Shown: positions 6,286 to 13,220, counted from the stretch's first letter. The stretch: 14,523 nucleotides of DNA from Candidatus Saccharibacteria bacterium CG10_big_fil_rev_8_21_14_0_10_47_8 (GCA_002793885.1 PFEG01000046.1:1-14523), one strand, 5' to 3'. Numbers and translations are program-made. Notes: generated by a model from the letters alone, not told the origin.

Positions 6286-8418
6286 TTATTCGAGTTTGGT
6301 TATTGGCGCGAAGGCGATATTTAATTTTTTAGTGCCCTTGCCTTTAAAGTATATAGTGGCATTGTCTCCTTCCAAGTTCAAGACCGTACCGGTTCCAAAC
6401 AGCTGGTGGGCTACCCCATCGCCCTCCGATAATTCAGGAACATAGCGCGGTTCGTCGCTGCTTGGCTGAGTGTCTTGTTCAAATGCGGGTTCGGATGTCG
6501 GCAAACCGTCGATGTCCGATAAAAACCGACTGGGAGGATTATGCTGTCTGCCTCCGTAAAGCATGCGGCCGGTAGCGTAAGTTAGATAAAGCTCTTCGCG
6601 GGCTCTGGTCATGCCTACATACATTAGCCGTCTTTCCTCTTCCATCTCCGCGGCATCGTAAAGCGCCCGGCTGTGTGGCAAAACTGTTTCTTCCAACCCG
6701 GTTATAAAAACCACCGGAAACTCCAGTCCCTTAGCGGAGTGCAGAGTCATTAATGTTACCTCGTTATCGCTACGGGCAGTCTTATCCAGATCACTAACTA
6801 AAGCAACCTCTTCCAAAAATCCAGACAGCCCGACGTCTTGATAATCCTTGGCAACACTTAAAAGTTCACGGACGTTTTCTACGCGAGCTTCGCCCTGAGG
6901 TGTGCCGTCACGCAAAAAATTAAGATAATCCAGACGGCGGATCAGACTGTCTATAAGCGTATAGGGTGTGAGATCTTCCATCCGGGCCCGGAAGTTATTT
7001 ACCAAGCTGCCCAGCTGCGAAAAACCGGCTACCGATTTGGGCGTTAAGCCGGGACAGGTCGCGACCATCTCCAAGCTATCTAAAAGCGAGCGGCCATTAG
7101 CAACCTGCCAATCAGCAAAAGCCGCCAAAGATTTGGCGCCCAACCCGCGAGCCGGCACGTTTACTATGCGGTTAAAACTGGCCGTATCGTGTGGCTGATA
7201 AATAAATCGCAGGTAGGCCATAATATCTTTTACTTCTTTCCGGTCGTAAAACCGCACTCCGCCAACTATCCGATAAGGTATGTTGTGATGAACGAGTACT
7301 TCCTCGATAGCCCGGCTTTGGGCGTTGGTACGGTACAGCACTGCAAAGTTGCTATAGGCCCGAGCCCGCAGATCCGCGGCAGTCTTAATGTGGCGGGTAA
7401 CTGTTTCGGCCTCACCTCTTTCGCCGATTGTTTGCAAGATCTTAATTGGCGAGCCGACTCCGGCCGCCGTCCATAACTTTTTGTCACTACGCTGGCGATT
7501 ATGGGAAATTACGCTGTGGGCGCCATCGAGTATATTTTTTGTGCTGCGATAATTCTGCTCAAGCTTTATCACCGCGCAACCCTTGTAATCTTTTTCAAAA
7601 TTTAAGATATTGCGAAAATCCGCGCCCCGCCAGCTGTATATGCTCTGCCAGTCATCACCCACGACGGCTATGTTACGGTGCGGACCAGTAAGAAGTTTGA
7701 TCAGTTTATACTGGGCGGCATTGGTATCTTGGTACTCATCAATCATGATGTAGGCAAACTGATTTTGCCATTTTTTTCTAATTTCTGGTTGGCTAGCTAG
7801 CATTGCCACAGCCCGGCCAATTAAATCATCAAAGTCCATGGCGCCAGACTCATGGAGCATCTGTTCGTACGCCGGGAAAACTTTGGCGGCAACATGGCCG
7901 GCTGGGCTCGAAGCTACGGAGGCAAATTCAACAGGTGATACCATCTCATTTTTAGCACTGCTTATCATAGACGCCAGCATCCGCGCCGGGTAGGTTTTTT
8001 CGTCTACGGAGATTTTTCTAGAAGCCTGTTTAACGGCTGCCACCCTGTCGCCTTCGTCCCAAATGACAAAATTTCTGGGAATGCCTACCACCTCTCCATC
8101 CTGGCGCAAGATTCTCACGCAAATACTGTGAAAAGTGCCCATAAATGGCATAAACCCGCGATTTTCGGGATTATTACCGGTTAATTTGGCTACGCGTTCA
8201 CGCATTTCTCCGGCCGCTTTATTGGTAAAAGTAACCGCCAAAATATTGAAGGGCGTAGCCTTTTTACCGGCCAGTAAATAGGCGATGCGATGAGTTAGGG
8301 TTTTAGTTTTGCCGCTGCCCGCGCCGGCCGCAATTAAAAGCGGCCCATCCACGGTTTTTACAGCCCGTTTCTGTTCCGGATTTAGGCCGTCAAAAAGAAT
8401 GTTTTGCTCACCGCTCAT
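6286..8418 (-). CDS. pcrA: ATP-dependent DNA helicase, PcrA/UvrD type
   Basis: A 710-aa superfamily 1A 3'-5' helicase for nucleotide excision repair, mismatch repair and displacement of proteins from DNA. Motifs in order: Q motif 'LNPEQKRAV' (12-20), Walker A 'AGAGSGKT' (31-38), Ia 'AVTFTNKAAGEM' (61-72), II 'DEYQDTN' (227-233), III 'GDDWQSIYSWRGAD' (254-267), IV 'LEQNYRST' (286-293), V 'VTLMTLHSAKGLEF' and VI 'YVGMTRAREELYL'. The C-terminus (about 665-710) has 'GDGVAHQLFGTGTVLNLEG', the Tudor-like RNA-polymerase-contact domain of PcrA/UvrD. Motif III has Trp where most PcrA/UvrD proteins have Asp (GDDDQ); the same change is known in HelD-like relatives. The start ATG 8418 lies 26 bases after the upstream gene's stop, and the coding region is free of in-frame TGA. 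Confidence 0.95.
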   Translation of the reverse strand: MSGEQNILFDGLNPEQKRAVKTVDGPLLIAAGAGSGKTKTLTHRIAYLLAGKKATPFNILAVTFTNKAAGEMRERVAKLTGNNPENRGFMPFMGTFHSICVRILRQDGEVVGIPRNFVIWDEGDRVAAVKQASRKISVDEKTYPARMLASMISSAKNEMVSPVEFASVASSPAGHVAAKVFPAYEQMLHESGAMDFDDLIGRAVAMLASQPEIRKKWQNQFAYIMIDEYQDTNAAQYKLIKLLTGPHRNIAVVGDDWQSIYSWRGADFRNILNFEKDYKGCAVIKLEQNYRSTKNILDGAHSVISHNRQRSDKKLWTAAGVGSPIKILQTIGERGEAETVTRHIKTAADLRARAYSNFAVLYRTNAQSRAIEEVLVHHNIPYRIVGGVRFYDRKEVKDIMAYLRFIYQPHDTASFNRIVNVPARGLGAKSLAAFADWQVANGRSLLDSLEMVATCPGLTPKSVAGFSQLGSLVNNFRARMEDLTPYTLIDSLIRRLDYLNFLRDGTPQGEARVENVRELLSVAKDYQDVGLSGFLEEVALVSDLDKTARSDNEVTLMTLHSAKGLEFPVVFITGLEETVLPHSRALYDAAEMEEERRLMYVGMTRAREELYLTYATGRMLYGGRQHNPPSRFLSDIDGLPTSEPAFEQDTQPSSDEPRYVPELSEGDGVAHQLFGTGTVLNLEGDNATIYFKGKGTKKLNIAFAPITKLE

Positions 8419-8444
8419 CTAATAATTGTAACAGGCGAGTCCGA

Positions 8445-9644
8445 TTACTGAGTTTTGGCGGTAGTGTCTAACGTCAAGTTTTCTAATATTTTTTTGATGT
8501 TATCACCGTTTTTTCCGGTAATGTCTTTAACTCTCATGACCGGCAGGTTGGTAATCTTGAGATTCCGAGTATAAATGTCCCCGGCCGTCGTTCCATCAAC
8601 GGCTTTGGTACCAGTCTGCACAATGGTCGTATCGTTTACCTTTACGGCATCAGTCAGCGGGCCTTGGTCGCAGGTCGCGGTGCTGGGCGTGTCTGTTCCA
8701 GCTACCGTAGTGAAGTGAAGCATTTGTTTATAGAATTTAGCGTCGGCAGTGCCGGTACACCACTGTAAAAAGTCATAGTATAGGGCGGTGGTGCGGGCGG
8801 CTGGCAGATACTGGCCTGAGGTTACGGCAATTTGGATGTCTTTGTTGGTCGCGAAGTTTACTAAATAGGCATAGGTCACATCGGCCTTATTGGTACCGCC
8901 TCGTTTGGAGTAGCCCGTCTCGGGGGCAGACGTCGGCTCGCCCCAAACGCTGGGGTAAGGAATGTTTAAACCGGTACTTGCCAACTTATAGGCTGTAAAA
9001 CCCTCTGGCAGTGAAGTTGAAGAGCTCGGGCTAGCAGTCTGGCTGGTGGGAGTTGCTGTTTTAGTAGCCACGGGCGTTTGGGTTTGACTATCTTGTTTAA
9101 ATATGTGAAAGGGCAGGTTGATACCCTTGCCAATTAGTCCGGCATCGATTACCAGATAGCCCCCTGCTAACACAGCCAAAATTAGGACAATCAGCATCAT
9201 GGTTTTTTTGCTGCCGCGGGGGTGATGGCTAATAGGCGCCGGTGTAACTGAAGGGTGGCTGGGCGGTGACCAATTATGCTGAGCTTCTTCTGTTTGATCA
9301 GGGCGGATAAACTGTTGGTCGCCCCCTGCCGCGCTGGCCGGCGAGGGCTCTGAGCCAACAGTCAGATTGTCTGATAGGCCTCCTATACCCCCATCAACAG
9401 GCGGTAAGGATTCGGTGCTATCAGATATCGAGGGAAAGGTGTGGGACATAGTGTGAGGTGTTTCGGGTTCGTTAGCTGCAGGAGCAAAAGGTTGGGGTGC
9501 TACTGAAGCCTTGGCGGGCTCACTGGCCCGGCCGGTTACCATTGGGTCGCTCATAATCGGGTGATGCCCCACTATAATTGGTTTACTTGTGGCACTGGGT
9601 ACTGCTCTGTTTGGCTTGCTGACGTCAAATACTCTGTCGTCCAT
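8445..9644 (-). CDS. Single-pass membrane protein with long disordered cytoplasmic N-terminus
   Basis: A 399-aa protein. Residues 1-145 are Pro/Ser/Ala-rich, of low complexity and probably disordered and cytoplasmic. 'HHPRGSKK' precedes one transmembrane helix (about 148-167). A Thr/Ser/Pro linker (about 185-212) leads to an exterior domain (about 213-399) with Cys296 and Cys325. This domain has 'LASTGLNIPYPSVWGEP' and ends 'NIKKILENLTLD', echoing the exterior domains of the two pilin-like proteins at 1119-2408; it may be the same PsbP-like fold on a different anchor. It starts 3 bases after the tpiA stop, with GGGGAAG as ribosome-binding site, so translation is probably coupled. Function unknown. 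Confidence 0.75.
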   Translation of the reverse strand: MDDRVFDVSKPNRAVPSATSKPIIVGHHPIMSDPMVTGRASEPAKASVAPQPFAPAANEPETPHTMSHTFPSISDSTESLPPVDGGIGGLSDNLTVGSEPSPASAAGGDQQFIRPDQTEEAQHNWSPPSHPSVTPAPISHHPRGSKKTMMLIVLILAVLAGGYLVIDAGLIGKGINLPFHIFKQDSQTQTPVATKTATPTSQTASPSSSTSLPEGFTAYKLASTGLNIPYPSVWGEPTSAPETGYSKRGGTNKADVTYAYLVNFATNKDIQIAVTSGQYLPAARTTALYYDFLQWCTGTADAKFYKQMLHFTTVAGTDTPSTATCDQGPLTDAVKVNDTTIVQTGTKAVDGTTAGDIYTRNLKITNLPVMRVKDITGKNGDNIKKILENLTLDTTAKTQ

Positions 9645-9647
9645 GTT

Positions 9648-10427
9648 TTAAACTTCCCCTTTCTCTCGCTGCCATTTATAGGCCGCGTCTACGATATTAG
9701 CGAAACTATAATAATTAAGACTTGCTCCACCTACTAAAAACCCATCTACGCCCGGCACATCCAAAAAACCATATACTACTTCTGGGGTTACGCTACCGCC
9801 ATATAAAATACGAACTTCTTTTGAGGCTTTAGGGCCAAAAACATCCCGGACATAACCACGGATATAATCGATAACTTCCGCGATTTGGTCGGGCTTGGCA
9901 ACATCTCCCGTCCCGATAGCCCACACCGGTTCGTAGGCTATAACCATCTGGCCAACCTCTCGGGCCGTCAAATTATTCAGCGCCGTCATTAACTGATCGT
10001 GCAGTACTTGCTTGGTCTCACCGTCTGAGCGTTCGCGTTTGGTTTCACCGACGCACAGTATAGGTGTAATTTCGTTACGAACACTGGCGGCGACCTTGTC
10101 GCGGATCATATCTAGCTCTTCTGAAAATATATGTCGGCGTTCGCTATGGCCAACGATTACGTAGTGCACTAGGTCTCTTAGCATCGTAAAGCTAACTTCG
10201 CCAGTAAAGGCTCCCTCGTCTCTAAAATAAGCGTTTTGGGCGGCTAGCCTGAATTTCCGGCGATCAATTTGGACGCTTAACGGTTGAAGAGTCAGCATAC
10301 TAGGCGCCAGCACTACTTCCACATCGCGGCGAATCATCACACGCTCTTGTAAACGATGTACCAACAAACTAGCCTGACTGGCATTTAAGTGCATTTTCCA
10401 ATTGCCCACTACTAGAATTTTTCGCAT
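9648..10427 (-). CDS. tpiA: Triosephosphate isomerase
   Basis: Interconverts dihydroxyacetone phosphate and glyceraldehyde 3-phosphate as a homodimeric TIM barrel. At 259 aa it has the normal length. Active-site residues are all visible: Asn9 and Lys11 in 'VGNWKMH', His94 in 'IVGHSERR', Glu166 in 'AYEPVWAIGTG', the mobile loop 6 that follows, and the phosphate-binding 'YGGSV' (209-213) and 'VGGASL' (232-237). ATG 10427 gives the expected N-terminus. It lies 45 bases downstream of pgk and 3 bases before the next gene, so pgk-tpiA and the 399-aa gene probably form one operon. Confidence 0.97.
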   Translation of the reverse strand: MRKILVVGNWKMHLNASQASLLVHRLQERVMIRRDVEVVLAPSMLTLQPLSVQIDRRKFRLAAQNAYFRDEGAFTGEVSFTMLRDLVHYVIVGHSERRHIFSEELDMIRDKVAASVRNEITPILCVGETKRERSDGETKQVLHDQLMTALNNLTAREVGQMVIAYEPVWAIGTGDVAKPDQIAEVIDYIRGYVRDVFGPKASKEVRILYGGSVTPEVVYGFLDVPGVDGFLVGGASLNYYSFANIVDAAYKWQREKGEV

Positions 10428-10472
10428 AACTTATTCGCTTGAGCTTATTGTACAAAAATACAGGCCAGCTTA

Positions 10473-11813
10473 CTATAGCCGTCTCGGTTCCGGCATCTGG
10501 GTAGCGGGTTCAGATGCACTTTTGTCTAGTAGCGCTTCAACTCCTGGCAAAGTCTTTCCGCTCATCAAATCCAAGCTGGCCCCGCCGCCTGTAGAAACGT
10601 GACTGAAATCGCCTACCAATCCTTGAGTCTCCATGTAACTTACTGTATCACCGCCTCCAACCAGCGTGAAAGGCCCTTGGTGCCGACGGCTAGCGCCAAT
10701 CATGGCGTCAACCACTATCCTGGTGCCGTGGGCAAACGGGTCATGAGCTCCGGCTATACCTTTGGTCTCGGTTACACCGCAAGTACCGTTCCAAATAACT
10801 GTCTTAGAATTTTTTACGGCCCCACCAATATAGGCGGCGCTTATCGGCCCGATGTCCAAAATCAGCTCATCCGGGGCAACGGTATAGGCAGGAACGGGCG
10901 GCATTTTAGGGTAAGCCTCGATGTCGGATAATGAGTGGCTAGCTAGATCCACCTCGCGGGTCAAAGCGGATCCGTCCAAAGCTTTAGATACCACCACGTC
11001 CACAGGCACTAAAAAGTTAAACTGGCGGCTGGCCTCCGTCTTACGGGCCGTTTCAAGAATGTCCCGGGTCGTATCCAGAACTTCGGGTTCATAAATACTT
11101 TTACCGATATTCACGCCCTCCGCCTTCAAAAAGTTGTTGGCCATCGCGCCAACCACCGCCACGCAATCGGCTATGGCAATTAATCGTCTTAGTATGTCAA
11201 TTTTGTCACTAACTTTAGCGCCGCCCACAACCGCTACCAGTGGGTGCTCGGGCTGTTCCATCACCTTGGTTATGGTGTCTACTTCTTTCTGGAGAAGCAA
11301 CCCGGCCACCGATGGCAGCAGTTTAGTGATCGCCTCTGTCGTAGCATGCGCTCGGTGCACCACTCCAAAACCATCCTGCACAAAAACTTTTGCGCCGGTA
11401 GCTACAACTATGGCTTTGGCGAATTCGGGGTTGTTCTTCTCTTCTTCCTTATGAAACCGGACATTTTCTAAAAGTAGGACACCGCCGGGGTTCAGCCGGT
11501 TTGAAGCTTGTTCGGCCAACTCGCCGATACAATCACCGGCAAAGGCCACATCTGCGCCAAGTAGCTTGGTAAGTCTTTTAGCCACCGGAGCCAGCGTACA
11601 GTCTTTATCGGCAGGACTTTTTGGCCTTCCCAGGTGAGAGATAATAACCAAACTAGCGCTCTCTTGGCTCAAAATATATTGGATGGTCAGCAGCGACTGC
11701 TTAATGCGGTAGTCATCTATAATAACCCCGTCTTTTATCGGAACATTATAATCGGCTCGCATCAGCACCCGCTTACCTTTTAAGTCAACATCACGTACGG
11801 TTTTTTTATTCAA
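10473..11813 (-). CDS. pgk: Phosphoglycerate kinase
   Basis: Transfers the acyl phosphate of 1,3-bisphosphoglycerate to ADP in lower glycolysis. Motifs: 'RADYNVP' (19-25), 'SHLGRP' (59-64), 'LLLENVRFHKEEE' (113-125), 'VVGGAKVSDKI' (195-205), the nucleotide-binding 'GGGDTV' (386-391) and 'STGGGASL' (407-414). At 446 aa it is longer than most bacterial PGKs (about 390-420), with extra residues in the second domain and a Ser/Pro-rich tail (about 431-446). The usual 'WNGPMGVFE' reads 'WNGTCGVTE' (341-349), an unusual variant. The start is TTG 11813, supported by AGAGGT at 11826-11821 with good spacing and the expected N-terminus. It heads the operon, downstream of tRNA-Glu and its terminator. Confidence 0.95.
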   Translation of the reverse strand: MNKKTVRDVDLKGKRVLMRADYNVPIKDGVIIDDYRIKQSLLTIQYILSQESASLVIISHLGRPKSPADKDCTLAPVAKRLTKLLGADVAFAGDCIGELAEQASNRLNPGGVLLLENVRFHKEEEKNNPEFAKAIVVATGAKVFVQDGFGVVHRAHATTEAITKLLPSVAGLLLQKEVDTITKVMEQPEHPLVAVVGGAKVSDKIDILRRLIAIADCVAVVGAMANNFLKAEGVNIGKSIYEPEVLDTTRDILETARKTEASRQFNFLVPVDVVVSKALDGSALTREVDLASHSLSDIEAYPKMPPVPAYTVAPDELILDIGPISAAYIGGAVKNSKTVIWNGTCGVTETKGIAGAHDPFAHGTRIVVDAMIGASRRHQGPFTLVGGGDTVSYMETQGLVGDFSHVSTGGGASLDLMSGKTLPGVEALLDKSASEPATQMPEPRRL

Positions 11814-11820
11814 TTAACCC

Positions 11821-11826
11821 ACCTCT
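11821..11826 (-). promoter_or_regulatory. Shine-Dalgarno site supporting the pgk TTG start
   Basis: AGAGGT, then GGG TTAA, then TTG 11813. A weak promoter guess upstream is TTTAGA / 18 bp / TACTAT on the minus strand (about 11834-11863). Confidence 0.6.
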
Positions 11827-11881
11827 TTTTCTGATAGTAAGTATGGCAAAAAGGTAATCTAAATACTAGCTGTTGAGGGTG

Positions 11882-11908
11882 CAAAAAGCCCGAACTTTAT
11901 AGTTCGGG
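11882..11908 (-). terminator. Rho-independent terminator of tRNA-Glu
   Basis: On the minus strand a perfect 8-bp stem CCCGAACT / AGTTCGGG with a 4-nt loop (11908-11889) is followed directly by CTTTTTGC. It lies 8 bases past the tRNA CCA end and separates the tRNA from pgk. Confidence 0.88.
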
Positions 11909-11916
11909 TAATCTCA

Positions 11917-11991
11917 TGGTGACCCCAAGGAGAATCGAACTCCTATTGCCAGGATGAAAACCTGGTGTCCTAACCGTTAGACGATGGGGCC
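11917..11991 (-). tRNA. tRNA-Glu (anticodon UUC), CCA encoded
   Basis: A full cloverleaf on the minus strand from 11991. Acceptor GGCCCCA pairs with TGGGGTC. Next come U8-C9, the D arm (GTC/GAC around TAACGGTTAG), anticodon stem CCAGG/CCTGG with loop TTTTCAT (anticodon TTC), variable CAAT and T arm AGGAG/CTCCT with loop TTCGATT. Discriminator A at 11920 is followed by genome-encoded CCA (11919-11917). The D-loop and overall pattern match bacterial tRNA-Glu closely. Codons read: GAA and GAG. Confidence 0.96.
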
Positions 11992-12005
11992 CCGTTATGG
12001 TCTTG

Positions 12006-12046
12006 CCATAATGAGTATTATGGATGAAGCCAATAACGGCATTATA
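12006..12046 (-). promoter_or_regulatory. tRNA-Glu promoter (-10) and hairpin-rich leader
   Basis: On the minus strand a perfect TATAAT lies at 12046-12041, giving a start near 12034 and a leader of about 43 nt before the mature tRNA. No good -35 is seen at 17 bp; TGTCAA lies 19 bp upstream. The leader holds CCATAAT / GAGT / ATTATGG (12006-12023), which competes with a second pairing of TTATGG (11995-12000) to CCATAA (12006-12011). Such a stem may guide 5'-end processing. Confidence 0.5.
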
Positions 12047-12075
12047 CTACCACATTTTCACACCATTGACATCTG

Positions 12076-12104
12076 TTTGCTACAAGGATTATCCTTGTAG
12101 CAAA
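12076..12104. repeat. REP-like palindrome, left copy, reaching the RAYT start codon
   Basis: A 13-bp perfect stem, TTTGCTACAAGGA / TCCTTGTAGCAAA, around a TTA centre. Its last base is the A of the ATG of the transposase gene. The same palindrome recurs at 12742-12766 with a TAA centre, i.e. in opposite orientation. Confidence 0.85.
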
Positions 12105-12733
12105 TGCCGCTTAGAAATGTCGTTAAAGAATTTGCTGCTGACAGTTATTACCATGTCTATAATCGTGGGGTCTATCATCAAAACGTTTTCATGACCGAGA
12201 AGGATTCTAGTTCGTTCTTGAATCTGTTCAAAATATACCTATCCGAGGAGCAGGTTCACGATATAAACAGACGGCCCGTGCCTCACTTGCGTGAAAATGT
12301 GGAACTACTTGCCTATTGTTTGATGCCCAACCACTTCCATCTATTGATATATAACAAAAAGAGTGAGGGCCTGACCAGTCTAATGCGTAGTGTCATGACG
12401 GCTTACAGTATTTACTTCAACAAGTCTCACAAACGCCGAGGAGTACTCTTTGAGTCGTCATATAAAGCCAGCTTAATCCAAAATGATGATTACCTATGGC
12501 ACATCAGCCGGTATATTCATCTGAATCCGCAAGATATCGGGGAGGATTACAAGACTTATCGATACTCCAGCTACCCGTATTATATTGGCTTAAAACATGC
12601 CGAATGGATCAATCCTAAAAAAATTTTAGAGATGCATAATGATGAGTTGAGCAATTATGCTGACTTTGTGAAGGATTACAAAGCAATGCGAGCTGAGCGA
12701 CAGCAACTAAAACACTTCCTCGCCGATAGCTAA
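12104..12733 (+). CDS. REP-associated tyrosine transposase (Y1 / IS200-like)
   Basis: A 209-aa HUH single-strand DNA transposase of the RAYT group. The typical N-terminal 'YYHVYNRG' (15-22) is followed by the metal-binding HUH motif in 'MPNHFHLLI' (His77, His79), 'RGVLFESSYKA' (112-122) and the catalytic Tyr137 in 'SRYIHLNP' (135-142). RAYTs act on hairpin-forming REP sequences as single-stranded substrates. Here the gene is bracketed by two inverted copies of one palindrome, the expected arrangement. The left stem overlaps the start codon, and there is no Shine-Dalgarno site upstream of the hairpin-bound ATG. A perfect TTGACA (12066-12071) lies upstream but lacks a matching -10. The gene is intact and may be domesticated rather than mobile. 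Confidence 0.92.
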   Translation: MPLRNVVKEFAADSYYHVYNRGVYHQNVFMTEKDSSSFLNLFKIYLSEEQVHDINRRPVPHLRENVELLAYCLMPNHFHLLIYNKKSEGLTSLMRSVMTAYSIYFNKSHKRRGVLFESSYKASLIQNDDYLWHISRYIHLNPQDIGEDYKTYRYSSYPYYIGLKHAEWINPKKILEMHNDELSNYADFVKDYKAMRAERQQLKHFLADS

Positions 12734-12741
12734 CGCGCTTA

Positions 12742-12766
12742 TGCTACAAGGATAATCCTTGTAGCA
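12742..12766. repeat. REP-like palindrome, right copy
   Basis: An 11-bp perfect stem, TGCTACAAGGA / TCCTTGTAGCA, around a TAA centre, 8 bases after the transposase stop. It is the reverse-orientation partner of the palindrome at 12076-12104, and the stem is two pairs shorter. Confidence 0.85.
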
Positions 12767-12793
12767 AGTCCGTCGGTGGAGGGTTTGGGTACC

Positions 12794-12842
12794 AAAAAAC
12801 CCCGCTTAGCCTCCACCTCTGAATAGCCAGCAAGGGTTTTTT
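12794..12842. terminator. Bidirectional terminator between convergent transcripts
   Basis: AAAAAACCC (12794-12802) pairs with GGGTTTTTT (12834-12842) across a 31-nt loop, giving a U-run on either strand. A second stem, GGTGGAGG (12775-12782) / CCTCCACC (12810-12817), overlaps it and may compete. The position between the plus-strand RAYT and minus-strand transcription suits both directions. Confidence 0.6.
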
Positions 12843-13046
12843 GCTTTACCAAATTGTTTGTTTTGGAAGAGAGCGGTCAGTCACTACTACTCTGTTATCC
12901 TATGAGTTAGGCTAGCACAATTACTGCTTTAAAGCAAATGCTTATCCACACCGCGCCATTTACAGGCGTTTTCGTAATCTGATTGCAGACTACTTCCACC
13001 CCGAAATGGTACGGTGCAAGCACCCCGCATTAAAATTTAGCGGGCA
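12795..13046 (-). ncRNA. Candidate structured non-coding RNA with a cloverleaf-like core
   Basis: No open frame of note exists here, yet minus-strand folding is dense. The core (13017-12948) is a closed four-way junction. P1 pairs 13017-13012 with 12953-12948. Inside it are hairpin 13009-12996 (5 bp, UCGG loop), hairpin 12993-12974 (8 bp, CAAU loop) and hairpin 12968-12954 (4 bp, 7-nt loop). Four G-U pairs occur, all valid only on the minus strand. A CCCGC/GCGGG hairpin (13044-13024) precedes it. A possible promoter (TTGTAA, 17 bp, TATATA) lies just upstream and a terminator at the end, so a transcript of about 250 nt is plausible. I recognise no known family: it is not RNase P RNA, tmRNA or SRP RNA by their signature sequences. 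Confidence 0.45.
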
Positions 13047-13052
13047 AGAGAA

Positions 13053-13081
13053 TATATACTAAACTAACTCGCTTTTTACAA
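13053..13081 (-). promoter_or_regulatory. Possible promoter for the candidate ncRNA
   Basis: On the minus strand TTGTAA, a 17-bp spacer and TATATA lie about 7 bases upstream of the first hairpin of the candidate RNA. Both hexamers are imperfect and the area is AT-rich, so chance is possible. Confidence 0.35.
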
Positions 13082-13122
13082 ACAGAGCATGGAACTGCAC
13101 GAACACAACTAAACTCTTTTCA

Positions 13123-13218
13123 CTTGGATGCAGCACTAGGCGCAGCTGAGGAACGCAAGTGAGCCGTATTAAATACGGTAAACGCGTACCAGAAGCTGCA
13201 ACAAAGTGCTGCGCCAAG
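13123..13218. repeat. Long rod-like hairpin, about 30 base pairs
   Basis: Five stacked helices pair the two arms: CTTGG/CCAAG (13123-13127 with 13214-13218), GCAGCACT/AGTGCTGC (13130-13137 with 13205-13212), GCAGCT/AGCTGC (13142-13147 with 13194-13199), ACGC/GCGT (13153-13156 with 13184-13187) and CCGTATT/AATACGG (13164-13170 with 13172-13178), separated by small internal loops. All pairs are Watson-Crick, so the strand is not decided. An alternative 8-bp pairing, GGCGCAGC (13139-13146) with GCTGCGCC (13208-13215), excludes two of these helices. It may be part of a structured RNA, the 3' UTR of the LPNTG gene, or a palindromic mobile element. Confidence 0.65.
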
Positions 13219-13220
13219 AG

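Noticed and set aside
12066..12094. Plus-strand promoter for the RAYT gene from TTGACA at 12066
   Set aside because: The -35 is perfect, but the hexamer at the right distance (TTATCC) matches the -10 consensus poorly and lies inside the hairpin.
12942..12950. Perfect DnaA-box-like TTATCCACA, possible origin signal
   Set aside because: It is single, with no cluster of boxes, no AT-rich unwinding element next to it and no dnaA or dnaN gene in the window. Part of it is explained by the cloverleaf closing helix.
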